Positions 1 through 7,285 of a DNA stretch of 8,465 bases are shown here, piece by piece. The notes beneath the pieces were generated by a model. That model was not told where the DNA came from. It made no database searches and saw only the letters and a program-made list of their open reading frames with translations. This DNA is from Pseudomonadota bacterium (GTDB lineage Bacteria > Myxococcota_A > Polyangia > Haliangiales > Haliangiaceae). The position numbers were made by a program, and so were the translations under genes. Each line of letters starts with the position of its first letter. The first letter of the stretch is position 1. The DNA is taken from contig JAEWJO010000132.1 in the NCBI GenBank assembly GCA_023386455.1, positions 1-8,465 of the forward strand, in the 5' to 3' direction.

Positions 1-530
1 CCGTCGCCGCGCGCGTCCAGCTCGTCTGCCGCGAGGGCACACCGGCGCGGCTCGTCGCCGACCTCGCCGCGCGCACACTCGACGTCGTGATCACCGACGC
101 ACCGTCGTCGGAGACCGGCGCCCACGCCCACCTGCTCGGCGAGTCGGGGATCAGCGTGTGGGGCGCGCGCCGGCTGGCGACCGAGCTGCGCGTCGGATTC
201 CCGCGCTCGCTCGACGGGGCGCCGTTCCTCCTGCCGGCGCCGACGACGGCGCTTCGCCGCCAGCTCGACGAGTGGTTCCTCGCACACGCGATCAAGCCGC
301 GCGTCGTCGCCGAGGTCGAGGACGCGGCGCTGCTGTCGGCCTTCGCCGAGTCCGGTGCAGGACTCATCGCGACGCCCGACGTCGTCGCCGACACCCGCAA
401 GAAGCTCGTCCGCACCGGTCCGGTGAAGAGCCTGCGGGCGCGCTACTACGCGATCACCGTCGAGCGCCGCCTCGCCCACCCCGCTGTCGCGCTCGTCGCG
501 GGTGCGGAGAAGCTGTTCGGCAGACGCTAG
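1..530 (+). CDS. nhaR: LysR-type transcriptional regulator, NhaR-like (5' end cut off)
   Basis: The frame is open from base 3 to the TAG at 528-530, giving 175 residues of the C-terminal effector-binding domain. The N-terminal winged helix-turn-helix of a roughly 300-residue LysR protein lies outside the window. The visible part matches my memory of NhaR: LVCREG followed by LDVVITD, then HLLGESGISVW, FPRSLDGAPFLLP, a TALRRQLDEWF stretch, and an acidic/hydrophobic segment ending in GAGLIATP. In E. coli NhaR activates the Na+/H+ antiporter gene nhaA in response to sodium. Here no antiporter gene is visible, so the target is unknown. The ATG at 87 is internal and not the start, because family-conserved sequence precedes it. 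The gene converges on hflX with only 9 bases between the stops and no terminator hairpin there. The family call is solid; the exact NhaR subfamily is recognition from memory. Confidence 0.85.
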   Translation, partial: VAARVQLVCREGTPARLVADLAARTLDVVITDAPSSETGAHAHLLGESGISVWGARRLATELRVGFPRSLDGAPFLLPAPTTALRRQLDEWFLAHAIKPRVVAEVEDAALLSAFAESGAGLIATPDVVADTRKKLVRTGPVKSLRARYYAITVERRLAHPAVALVAGAEKLFGRR

Positions 531-539
531 GAACGACGA

Positions 540-2210
540 TCAGGCGTGCGCGACGCGGGCGATCGGCGTGTCCTTGCCACGCTCGAACAGCGCGCGCTCG
601 ATGCCGAGCAGGAGCGGACCGAACGTCGCGCGATCGAGCGCGGACACGACGAAGCCACCGCCGTGCTGCGCGAGGTGATCGGCATCGGTCTCCTCGAGCT
701 GATCGGCCTTGTTCCAGACGAGGATGCGTGGCTTGTCCGAGAGGCCGAGGTCGTTCAGGATCTCCTCGACGGCGCGGATCTGCTGATCGCGATCGGGGTC
801 ACTCGCGTCGACGACGTGGACGAGCAGGTCGGCATCGGCCATCTCCTCGAGCGTCGCGCGGAACGCGGCGACGAGCTCCTTCGGCAGATCGCGGATGAAG
901 CCGACGGTGTCGGTGATGACGACCTCGCGCTCGTGCGGAAAGCGCAGGCGCCGGCTGATCGGATCGAGCGTCGCGAACAGCTTGTCGGCCGCGAGCGCGT
1001 TACCCTGGGTGAGCGAGTTGAGGAGGGTCGACTTACCGGCGTTCGTGTAGCCGCAGATCGCGATGATCGGGACGTCGCGCTCGCCGCGGCGGCTGCGGCG
1101 GAGGCGGCGATCGTCGGCGAGATCGTGGAGGCGCTTCTCGAGGAGCTGGATGCGCTCGCGTGCGCGACGGCGGTTGATCTCGAGCTTCGTCTCACCGGGA
1201 CCGCGACCGCCGAGGCCCGCCTGGCCACCGGGACCGGCGGTCAGGCGCGACATCATCGTGTTCTTCTCGACGAGGCGAGGCAGCGCGTAGCGCAGCTGCG
1301 CGAGCTCGACCTGGAGCTTGCCGTCGCGGCTCGACGCGTGCTGCGCGAAGATGTCGAGGATGAGCATCGTGCGATCGAGGACCTTGAGCTCGGTCGCCTC
1401 GCTGATCGCGCGCGCCTGACCGGGCGTGAGATCGGGATCGAAGATCACGACCTCGGCACCGAGCTGCATCGCGCGGAGCAGGATCTCCTCGAGCTTGCCG
1501 CGGCCGACGAGGAACTTGGGATCGGGCTCGGGACGGCGCTGGACGATGACGTCGAGCACCTTCACGCCGGCGGTGCGGCAGAGCTCGCGCAGCTCGGCGA
1601 CGCGCGCTTCGGAGTCGCGCGAGCGGCCGATGTCGACGTGGACGAGCAGCGCGCGATCCTTGCCGACATCGGTCGAGGCGACGCGGTGAGCGCGGCCGAA
1701 CTGCTGCTCGATGCGCGAGATGAGCTCGACGAAGTTGAGGCGCGGCGCCGTCGCGGGCTCGGCCGGCAGCTCGACGGCGGGACCGTCCGGCACCATGTGC
1801 GCGACGAACAGCTTGCCGGGTCGTCCCGCGGCGTCGACGGTGATCGCGGCGACCGCGTCGAGGCGCAGCAGCGCGAGGTCGGTGAGATCGTCGCGCGTGA
1901 GGGACTCGCCGCGAAGGTGCGTGTGAACGAGGCGGAGGCCGCGGACGCGGCCGCTGCCGCCGCGGATACGGCCGAAGTCGGGCAGCACGATCTTCGACGC
2001 GTCGCCGACCATGACGTGCTGGATCGCGCCGCGGCGATCGATGAGCACGCCGACCTGACGATGGAGCTCCGCCGTCTGTGCAGCGAGCTGCACGGCGAGC
2101 TCGGCCGAGACGACGTCGGTCGGTGCCACTCGACGACGATAGAGCCGCTCGAGCGTCTTGATCTCGCTGGCCTTGAGACCTTGCGTATTGCCCGTTACTT
2201 CTTCCGTCAC
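540..2210 (-). CDS. hflX: Ribosome-associated GTPase HflX, long-form with N-terminal extension
   Basis: A 556-residue Obg/HflX-superfamily GTPase of the TRAFAC class. HflX binds the 50S subunit and splits stalled or stressed ribosomes. The G motifs are all present: G1 GYTNAGKST (387-395), switch region ATLDP (413-417), G3 DTVGF (434-438), G4 NKAD (500-503) and G5 SAL (523-525). The HflX-specific glycine-rich stretch AGLGGRGPGETKLE (331-344) and the preceding helical arm with DGKLQVELAQLRY (296-308) identify the family. The conserved HflX body starts near residue 186 (RALLVHVD). Before it lie about 185 extra residues absent from the 426-residue E. coli protein, including IDRRG (57-61) and a HTHLRGESLT segment (97-106). 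The GTG at 2210 was chosen because the frame upstream runs into the divergent HD-GYP promoter and gene, while TGNTQGLK just after the GTG looks like the usual start of long-form HflX. No good Shine-Dalgarno is present; AAAAGG lies 14 bases upstream, which is too far. Confidence 0.95.
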   Translation of the reverse strand: MTEEVTGNTQGLKASEIKTLERLYRRRVAPTDVVSAELAVQLAAQTAELHRQVGVLIDRRGAIQHVMVGDASKIVLPDFGRIRGGSGRVRGLRLVHTHLRGESLTRDDLTDLALLRLDAVAAITVDAAGRPGKLFVAHMVPDGPAVELPAEPATAPRLNFVELISRIEQQFGRAHRVASTDVGKDRALLVHVDIGRSRDSEARVAELRELCRTAGVKVLDVIVQRRPEPDPKFLVGRGKLEEILLRAMQLGAEVVIFDPDLTPGQARAISEATELKVLDRTMLILDIFAQHASSRDGKLQVELAQLRYALPRLVEKNTMMSRLTAGPGGQAGLGGRGPGETKLEINRRRARERIQLLEKRLHDLADDRRLRRSRRGERDVPIIAICGYTNAGKSTLLNSLTQGNALAADKLFATLDPISRRLRFPHEREVVITDTVGFIRDLPKELVAAFRATLEEMADADLLVHVVDASDPDRDQQIRAVEEILNDLGLSDKPRILVWNKADQLEETDADHLAQHGGGFVVSALDRATFGPLLLGIERALFERGKDTPIARVAHA

Positions 2211-2218
2211 TCGAGAGC

Positions 2219-2247
2219 AATCTACCTTTTGCAGCGACGAGTGCCAC
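2219..2247 (-). promoter_or_regulatory. Candidate hflX promoter, near-leaderless
   Basis: On the minus strand GTGGCA (2247-2242, 4 of 6 to TTGACA) is followed after 17 bases by TAGATT (2224-2219, 4 of 6 to TATAAT). Only 8 bases separate the -10 from the GTG at 2210, so transcription would begin at or a base or two before the start codon. The match is moderate, and support comes mainly from its position and from the similar arrangement upstream of the neighbouring divergent gene. Confidence 0.35.
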
Positions 2248-2256
2248 GGATATAGT
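2229..2256 (+). promoter_or_regulatory. Candidate leaderless promoter of the HD-GYP gene
   Basis: TTGCAG (2229-2234) and TATAGT (2251-2256, 5 of 6 to TATAAT) are separated by 16 bases. Six bases (GGCGCG) separate the -10 from the GTG at 2263, so a typical start site would fall on the start codon itself. There is no purine-rich ribosome-binding site in the remaining six bases. This supports a leaderless mRNA and helps choose the GTG at 2263. Confidence 0.5.
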
Positions 2257-2259
2257 GGC
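2243..2259. repeat. Inverted repeat GCCAC-N7-GTGGC in divergent promoter region
   Basis: A 5-bp inverted repeat, GCCAC at 2243-2247 and GTGGC at 2255-2259 with a 7-base spacer, overlaps the -10 of the HD-GYP promoter and the -35 of the hflX promoter. The position would suit an operator controlling both genes. Five-base arms are short enough to arise by chance in such GC-rich DNA. Confidence 0.3.
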
Positions 2260-2262
2260 GCG

Positions 2263-3402
2263 GTGAAGGGGAAATTCCGGGCGCTGGTCGCACACCCGCA
2301 CACGGAGGCCCTCGGCGAGCTCGCAGAGCTCCTCGGGTCCACCGGCCTGACGGTCGAGACCGCTCGCTCGACGGTGGAAGCCCTGAACAAGCTGCGCTCG
2401 ATCGCGCCGCACGTGATCGTCGCACACCACGTCACCGGCAGCTTCGACGGCGTCGGCATGCTCGAGGCGAGCGTGCTGCACGCGCCCGAAGCGCTGCGCA
2501 TCGCGCTCGTGTCGTCGCCGGACGAGGCGGTCGAGCTCGACTATCGGCCGGCACACGGCGGAACGATCATCCGGCTCGTCGCGCGCCCGAGCGAGCGCAG
2601 CCGGCTCGTCGCGCTCGTCAACGAGGGCGTCAAGCTGCTGTCGCTCGTCGAGCAGCAGCGCGATCTCGTGCGCAAGCTGTCGCTCGATCAGACGAAGCTC
2701 CAGCGCCGCGAGCTGCTCCTCGACACCGTCGTCAAGGAGCGCACGAAGGAGCTCGAGGAGAGCTACGAGAAGCTGAAGGCGGCGAACCGGCAGGCGCTGT
2801 TCGGGCTCGCCGAGGCGATCGAAGCGAAGGATCCGTACACGAAGGGTCACTGCGGCCGCGTCGCCGCGTACTCGCTCGTGCTCGCGAAGGAAGCCGGCTA
2901 TCCGGTCGATGGCCTCGAGACGCTCGAGTTCGGCGCGTTCCTCCACGACATCGGCAAGATCGGCGTGAGGGACGCGGTCCTGCTCAAGCCCGGTCCGCTC
3001 GACGAGGCCGAGTGGGTGCACATGAAGGAGCACCCGGTGAAGGGCTTCGAGATCGCGTCGAAGATCGAGATGCTGAAGCCGATCATGAGCGCGGTGCGCA
3101 ACCACCACGAGCGGTGGGACGGCTCGGGCTATCCCGACAAGATGAAGGCCGAGGAGATTCCGATCGCGGCGCGCATCGTCGCGATCGCGGACGCATTCGA
3201 CGCGATGGCGACCGATCGCCCGTACAAGGCGGCGCTCCCGCTCGAGGAGTGCGAGGCAGTCCTGCGCAAGACCGCCGGCAAGATGTACGACCCGGACCTC
3301 ATCGAGGTGTTCGTGTCGCGCCACCTCGGCACGCTGTACCGCGAGGACTACGCCGACGAGCCGTACGAGGACGTCGAGCGCGCTGCGAGTAACTCCGAGT
3401 AG
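2263..3402 (+). CDS. HD-GYP cyclic-di-GMP phosphodiesterase with degenerate receiver domain
   Basis: A 379-residue cytoplasmic signalling protein. Residues 1-120 have the alternating strand/helix pattern of a response-regulator receiver domain, 124-180 form a charged coiled-coil linker (ERTKELEESYEKL at 159-171), and 180-360 form an HD-GYP domain. The metal ligands and signature are complete: H196, H228-D229 followed by IGKIG, H257, H281-H282, WDGSGYP (285-291) and D310 in the ADAFDAM segment. This domain family hydrolyses cyclic di-GMP, so activity is likely. The receiver part lacks the usual acidic pair (VAHP at 9-12 where VDDE is expected), and the phosphoacceptor position is H55 instead of Asp. 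The conserved Lys-Pro near its end reads Arg-Pro (108-109). Phosphotransfer from a histidine kinase is therefore unlikely. An ATG at 2158 would extend the frame, but it lies antisense inside hflX, so the GTG at 2263 is preferred. No kinase gene is adjacent. Confidence 0.9.
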   Translation: MKGKFRALVAHPHTEALGELAELLGSTGLTVETARSTVEALNKLRSIAPHVIVAHHVTGSFDGVGMLEASVLHAPEALRIALVSSPDEAVELDYRPAHGGTIIRLVARPSERSRLVALVNEGVKLLSLVEQQRDLVRKLSLDQTKLQRRELLLDTVVKERTKELEESYEKLKAANRQALFGLAEAIEAKDPYTKGHCGRVAAYSLVLAKEAGYPVDGLETLEFGAFLHDIGKIGVRDAVLLKPGPLDEAEWVHMKEHPVKGFEIASKIEMLKPIMSAVRNHHERWDGSGYPDKMKAEEIPIAARIVAIADAFDAMATDRPYKAALPLEECEAVLRKTAGKMYDPDLIEVFVSRHLGTLYREDYADEPYEDVERAASNSE

Positions 3403-3438
3403 CTGCGCCGCGGCATTCGTTCTGCACGCATCCTCGTC

Positions 3439-3444
3439 GGAGGA
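3439..3444 (+). promoter_or_regulatory. Strong Shine-Dalgarno GGAGGA
   Basis: GGAGGA at 3439-3444 lies immediately ahead of the ATG at 3448, and the GGAGG core sits 4 bases from it. It is the only consensus-like ribosome-binding site seen before a gene in this window, and it fixes the start of the small membrane protein. The 45 bases between the HD-GYP stop and this ATG show no convincing promoter, so the two genes may be co-transcribed. Confidence 0.7.
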
Positions 3445-3447
3445 ACC

Positions 3448-3678
3448 ATGCAGAAGCGAACCGTCTCACTAGCGCTCGCGATCCTGATCGGCGCGACGCG
3501 AGGAATTCTCGGCATCGGCGTCGGCCTGCTCCTGTCGGAGAAGCTCCGGCGCCGCGACCGCCGCAAGGTCGGTGCCGCGCTCGCCGGCGCCGGCGCGCTG
3601 AGCACGATCCCGCTCGCGATCCGCGCGTTCGCGGAGCATCGCCGCGTGTCGCCGCGCGAGGGTCTGATCGCGGACTAG
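3448..3678 (+). CDS. Small two-helix membrane protein of unknown function
   Basis: A 76-residue protein with two hydrophobic segments, about residues 7-29 (glycine-rich, containing GILGIGVGLLL) and 42-60 (GAALAGAGALSTIPLAI). A strongly basic loop joins them: EKLRRRDRRKVG, about residues 30-42. By the positive-inside rule that loop should be cytoplasmic, giving a hairpin with both ends outside. I do not recognise a named family. Proteins with a similar layout (glycine-rich helix, basic loop, short second helix with a T-I-P motif) seem familiar as hypothetical proteins, but that is only an impression. It follows the HD-GYP gene by 45 bases on the same strand. It converges with the lipoprotein gene, leaving 7 bases between the stops. 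The strong GGAGGA site, coding-type third positions and clean membrane pattern make it a real gene. Confidence 0.75.
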   Translation: MQKRTVSLALAILIGATRGILGIGVGLLLSEKLRRRDRRKVGAALAGAGALSTIPLAIRAFAEHRRVSPREGLIAD

Positions 3679-3685
3679 AGCGTCG

Positions 3686-4951
3686 TCAGCGCCGCTTCTT
3701 CGGCGGCAGGTCGCGGCGCTCGATCTCGGCGCCCCTCAGCGTGTACGCGATGCCGCCCTTCTTCGAGTCCCACGGCAGCACGATCGCGTCTGCATCGCCG
3801 GCCGGCACCTCGTTCCACGTATCGGCGGTGAAGCCGACCGCGGGCTTCGGCTCGACGACGAGCTCGGGACCCTTCTTGCCCTTCACGAGCTTCCACGAGG
3901 CCTCGAGCACGTTCTCGCCGAGCTGCTTCTTGATCTCGATGTTGACGAGCGGCTGGAGCTGATTGCTCCACACGGTCCACAGCATCAGCAGCTCGCGCGC
4001 GCCGCCCGCGGAGTCCTCCTGGCGGACGATCGCCGCGATCACCTGCTGGCCCCGTGGCCCGAGTGCGAGCGGCTCGACGCTCTTCACCGCCGCCGCACCC
4101 TGCACGGGCAGCGTCACGTATCCGTACTGCTCCGCGAGCACGCCGATGACGGTGCCGCCGGCGACGAGGCGCTCCTTGCCGGCATGATCCGGATCGAGAT
4201 CGACCGCGCGATCGAGCTTGATGTCCTCGCGCCGCAGGCGGACCGCCGCGAGGAAGTCATCGAACAGATCGCGGCGCTCCGCGAGCTCGAGCTTCTGCGC
4301 GATGCGCAGCGGCGTGTCGTCGCCGCCGGTCGCCGCATCCGCGTCGAGGAACTCCGCGTCGAGCTCGAAGCCCGCCGTTGCCGACGAGAATCCGGGGATC
4401 ACCGTCGCGGGGATCGCGATCTCGACCGAGAACCCGCGGGGCTGGAGCGAATCGGCCACCGCCACCTTCGCGGGTTTGGAGATCTTCGGCCGAGCCATCG
4501 CGTTGCCGGGGAACACGACGACGTCGACGGTGCGGCCACCGGCGCCGACCTTCACGGTGACGTGGTCCTCGTGGCCACCCTTCACGCGGATGACTCGATC
4601 GTCCGTGATGTCGAACGCGAGGCCGAGCGTCTGACCGTCCCACGCACAGCGCAGCTCGATCGAGCCGTCGCGCGGCGCGCCGACGCGCGTGACGACGTGG
4701 CTCACCTTCCAGTCGTCGAGCATGCCGTCGATCGAGATGTCCGAGAGCGACAGGTTGTCGCACTGGTTGCCGGCGGCGAGGGTCGACGGCGCGACCGTGT
4801 CACCGACGGGACCGACGGGCACCGGCGCGCGATCGCGTGTCGCCGGCGCGTGGTCCGGCTCACGATCTTTGATCGCGGTGGTCTGCCTTGCAGAACCGCC
4901 ACACCCGAGAATCGCAACGAGGAGCACCGCTCTCCACATGGACGCCGACAT
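3686..4951 (-). CDS. Predicted lipoprotein with CBM9-like domain
   Basis: A 421-residue predicted outer- or inner-membrane lipoprotein. The N-terminus has a short basic region (R7), a hydrophobic stretch AVLLVAIL and a lipobox ILGC with the lipidated Cys at residue 17. A polar, low-complexity linker follows (18-62). Residues 70-220 resemble the CBM9-like beta-sandwich fold: SIDGMLDDW (73-81), a strand with LGLAFDITDDRV (109-120), GFSVEIAIP (173-181), then AGFELDAEFLDAD (193-205). In characterised proteins this fold binds sugars or haem, but the ligand cannot be deduced here. C64 and C102 could form a disulfide. The C-terminal 200 residues are not recognised and end in a lysine/arginine-rich tail (PPKKRR). 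Starts at 4951 (chosen) and 4939 (MWRAVLL) are both possible; the first gives a more usual 16-residue signal peptide. The GTG at 4993 would add a non-signal-like leader. It is transcribed divergently from the HEAT gene. Confidence 0.75.
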   Translation of the reverse strand: MSASMWRAVLLVAILGCGGSARQTTAIKDREPDHAPATRDRAPVPVGPVGDTVAPSTLAAGNQCDNLSLSDISIDGMLDDWKVSHVVTRVGAPRDGSIELRCAWDGQTLGLAFDITDDRVIRVKGGHEDHVTVKVGAGGRTVDVVVFPGNAMARPKISKPAKVAVADSLQPRGFSVEIAIPATVIPGFSSATAGFELDAEFLDADAATGGDDTPLRIAQKLELAERRDLFDDFLAAVRLRREDIKLDRAVDLDPDHAGKERLVAGGTVIGVLAEQYGYVTLPVQGAAAVKSVEPLALGPRGQQVIAAIVRQEDSAGGARELLMLWTVWSNQLQPLVNIEIKKQLGENVLEASWKLVKGKKGPELVVEPKPAVGFTADTWNEVPAGDADAIVLPWDSKKGGIAYTLRGAEIERRDLPPKKRR

Positions 4952-5014
4952 TACTCGAAGGACAACGCCGAACCGGGAATGTTCCGCCGACACGACCTGT
5001 CTTGACGGCGAGGG

Positions 5015-5028
5015 GGTGCGTACGCACC
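5015..5028. repeat. Perfect 14-bp palindrome GGTGCGTACGCACC
   Basis: An uninterrupted 14-bp palindrome lies in the 90-base divergent region between the lipoprotein gene and the HEAT gene, 13 bases before the ATG at 5042. A TTGACG (5002-5007) resembling a -35 box lies 7 bases upstream on the plus strand. No matching -10 is seen at 16-18 bases, so the promoter is not established. The position suits an operator for a dimeric regulator. Confidence 0.4.
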
Positions 5029-5041
5029 TTGCGCCGAGCTC

Positions 5042-5542
5042 ATGCGAGTCATCTCTCTACGCCGCCTGTTGTCCAAGCTGACGGTGCTCGCACTGTCGGC
5101 CTCGTCGGCCGCGGCGGGGGCGATGCCCTCCCCGATCAGCGAGGTCGCCGCTGACTTCGATCACGACCTCGACGAGGACCTGCCGATCGACCGCGAGCAC
5201 ATCGACACCGAGGACGCCGCGCTCGTGCTCGCTCGCGGCCTCGCGCAAGCACTGTCGGAGATGCGCCAGCTCGACGCGATCCACCTGGCGACGAGCTGGG
5301 CGCTGTCGACCGACCCGCTGCGCCGCGCCGCCGTCGCGCGCTCGCTCGAGTGGTCGTTCCAGCTCCTGCCCGACGAGCTGATCCTCGACCATCTCTCGCG
5401 CGACGCCGACCCGCTGATCCGAGCGGCCTGCGCACGCGCCGCGTGGATTCGCCGGGCCTCCGGTGTCGACCCCGCCATCCTGAACCGGCTGGCGAACGAC
5501 CCGGAGCCGGAAGTCCGCGCAATTGCTATGCGCGCGTGGTAG
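5042..5542 (+). CDS. HEAT-repeat protein with N-terminal signal-like segment
   Basis: A 166-residue protein. Residues 1-27 look like a signal peptide or anchor: basic RR and K, then LTVLALSASSAAAGA with possible cleavage after A25 or A27. An acidic stretch follows (37-57, rich in D and E), then an all-helical C-terminus. HEAT-type turns recur with an exact 32-residue period, with the D/E-P dipeptides at 91-92, 123-124 and 155-156. Each is followed by an Arg and an Ala-rich helix (DPLRRAAVAR, ADPLIRAACAR, EPEVRAIAMR). HEAT arrays are protein-binding scaffolds; no partner or enzymatic role can be inferred. The protein stops within the last helix, so it is a short array. An alternative start at the ATG at 5123 (residue 28) would make it cytosolic; no strong ribosome-binding site decides between them. 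The TAG stop is 42 bases (14 codons) before the ffh GTG and in the same frame. Confidence 0.7.
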   Translation: MRVISLRRLLSKLTVLALSASSAAAGAMPSPISEVAADFDHDLDEDLPIDREHIDTEDAALVLARGLAQALSEMRQLDAIHLATSWALSTDPLRRAAVARSLEWSFQLLPDELILDHLSRDADPLIRAACARAAWIRRASGVDPAILNRLANDPEPEVRAIAMRAW

Positions 5543-5572
5543 CCGGCTGTTCCGCCGGGCCGTCGCAGGTGG

Positions 5573-5578
5573 TATAGG
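5573..5578 (+). promoter_or_regulatory. Candidate -10 box of ffh, leaderless spacing
   Basis: TATAGG at 5573-5578 is exactly 6 bases from the GTG at 5585, the same spacing and a similar sequence to the box before the HD-GYP gene (TATAG, six bases, GTG in both). No good -35 is visible 16-18 bases upstream. The AGGA at 5576-5579, which overlaps the box, could instead act as a weak Shine-Dalgarno 5 bases from the GTG, so the leaderless reading is less certain here. Confidence 0.4.
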
Positions 5579-5584
5579 ACGACG

Positions 5585-6985
<1,401 letters not shown>

Positions 6986-7018
6986 GGCAAGATTCCCGGC
7001 TTCAAGCAGTTCTCGCAG

Positions 7019-7279
7019 ATGAAGAAGCTCGCGAACATGGACATCAACGCGCTCATGGGCGCCGGTGGTGGTCTGCCCGCGGGCTTCGGCGGCGAGGGCG
7101 GCATGCCGAACATGCCGGCGATGCCGGGCGTACCGTCGGGCAACGTGCCGGGTCTACCGAAGGGCTTCACGCCGCCGGGCACGAAGTCGCTCGTCGGTGC
7201 ACAGGCCGCGCGCGACAAGCAGAAGGCGCGCGACAAGCGCAAGGCCGAGAAGGCCGCTCGCAAGAAGAACCGCCGGTAA
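7019..7279 (+). CDS. C-terminal tail of Ffh, separated from ffh by an in-frame TAG
   Basis: The Ffh frame is open from 6986 to the TAA at 7277-7279. The first possible separate start is the ATG at 7019, giving 86 residues, with no ribosome-binding site before it. Just after the TAG the frame encodes GKIPGFKQFSQMKKLANMD, the kind of hydrophobic/methionine segment found at the end of Ffh M domains. A glycine/methionine/proline-rich part follows with a 9-base repeated unit (MPN MPA MPG, 7103-7129). The end is a lysine/arginine/alanine-rich tail (7200-7276), including a 13-base direct repeat at 7208-7220 and 7226-7238. I think this belongs to ffh and is not an independent gene. The upstream stop means it is either untranslated, reached by readthrough, or re-initiated. 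The next gene starts 6 bases after its TAA without a clear ribosome-binding site, which fits translational coupling and hints that the tail is, or recently was, translated. Confidence 0.5.
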   Translation: MKKLANMDINALMGAGGGLPAGFGGEGGMPNMPAMPGVPSGNVPGLPKGFTPPGTKSLVGAQAARDKQKARDKRKAEKAARKKNRR

Positions 7280-7285
7280 GCCGCC

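Noticed and set aside
546..2255. A 569-codon plus-strand open frame opposite hflX
   Set aside because: It mirrors hflX codons and gives a protein dominated by Asp, Glu, Arg and Ala with no motifs, as expected antisense to a GC-rich gene.
2211..2501. Longer hflX starting at 2501
   Set aside because: The extra 97 codons lie antisense to the HD-GYP N-terminus and cross the promoter region, with Ser/Arg/Ala-rich content and no conserved features.
1192..3324. A 710-codon minus-strand open frame across hflX and the HD-GYP gene
   Set aside because: It overlaps two clearly real genes in the wrong frame and has Arg/His/Asp-rich composition without any domain.
3690..3705. Possible hairpin terminator CGCCG-CTTCTT-CGGCG between the convergent small gene and lipoprotein gene
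   Set aside because: The stem is only 5 bp, lies inside the lipoprotein coding end and has no T-run on either strand.
5540..5584. HEAT gene and ffh in one frame separated by a TAG, suggesting readthrough fusion
   Set aside because: The 14 intervening codons look non-coding, a -10-like box sits in them, and Ffh has its normal N-terminus at the GTG. The shared frame is most likely coincidence.
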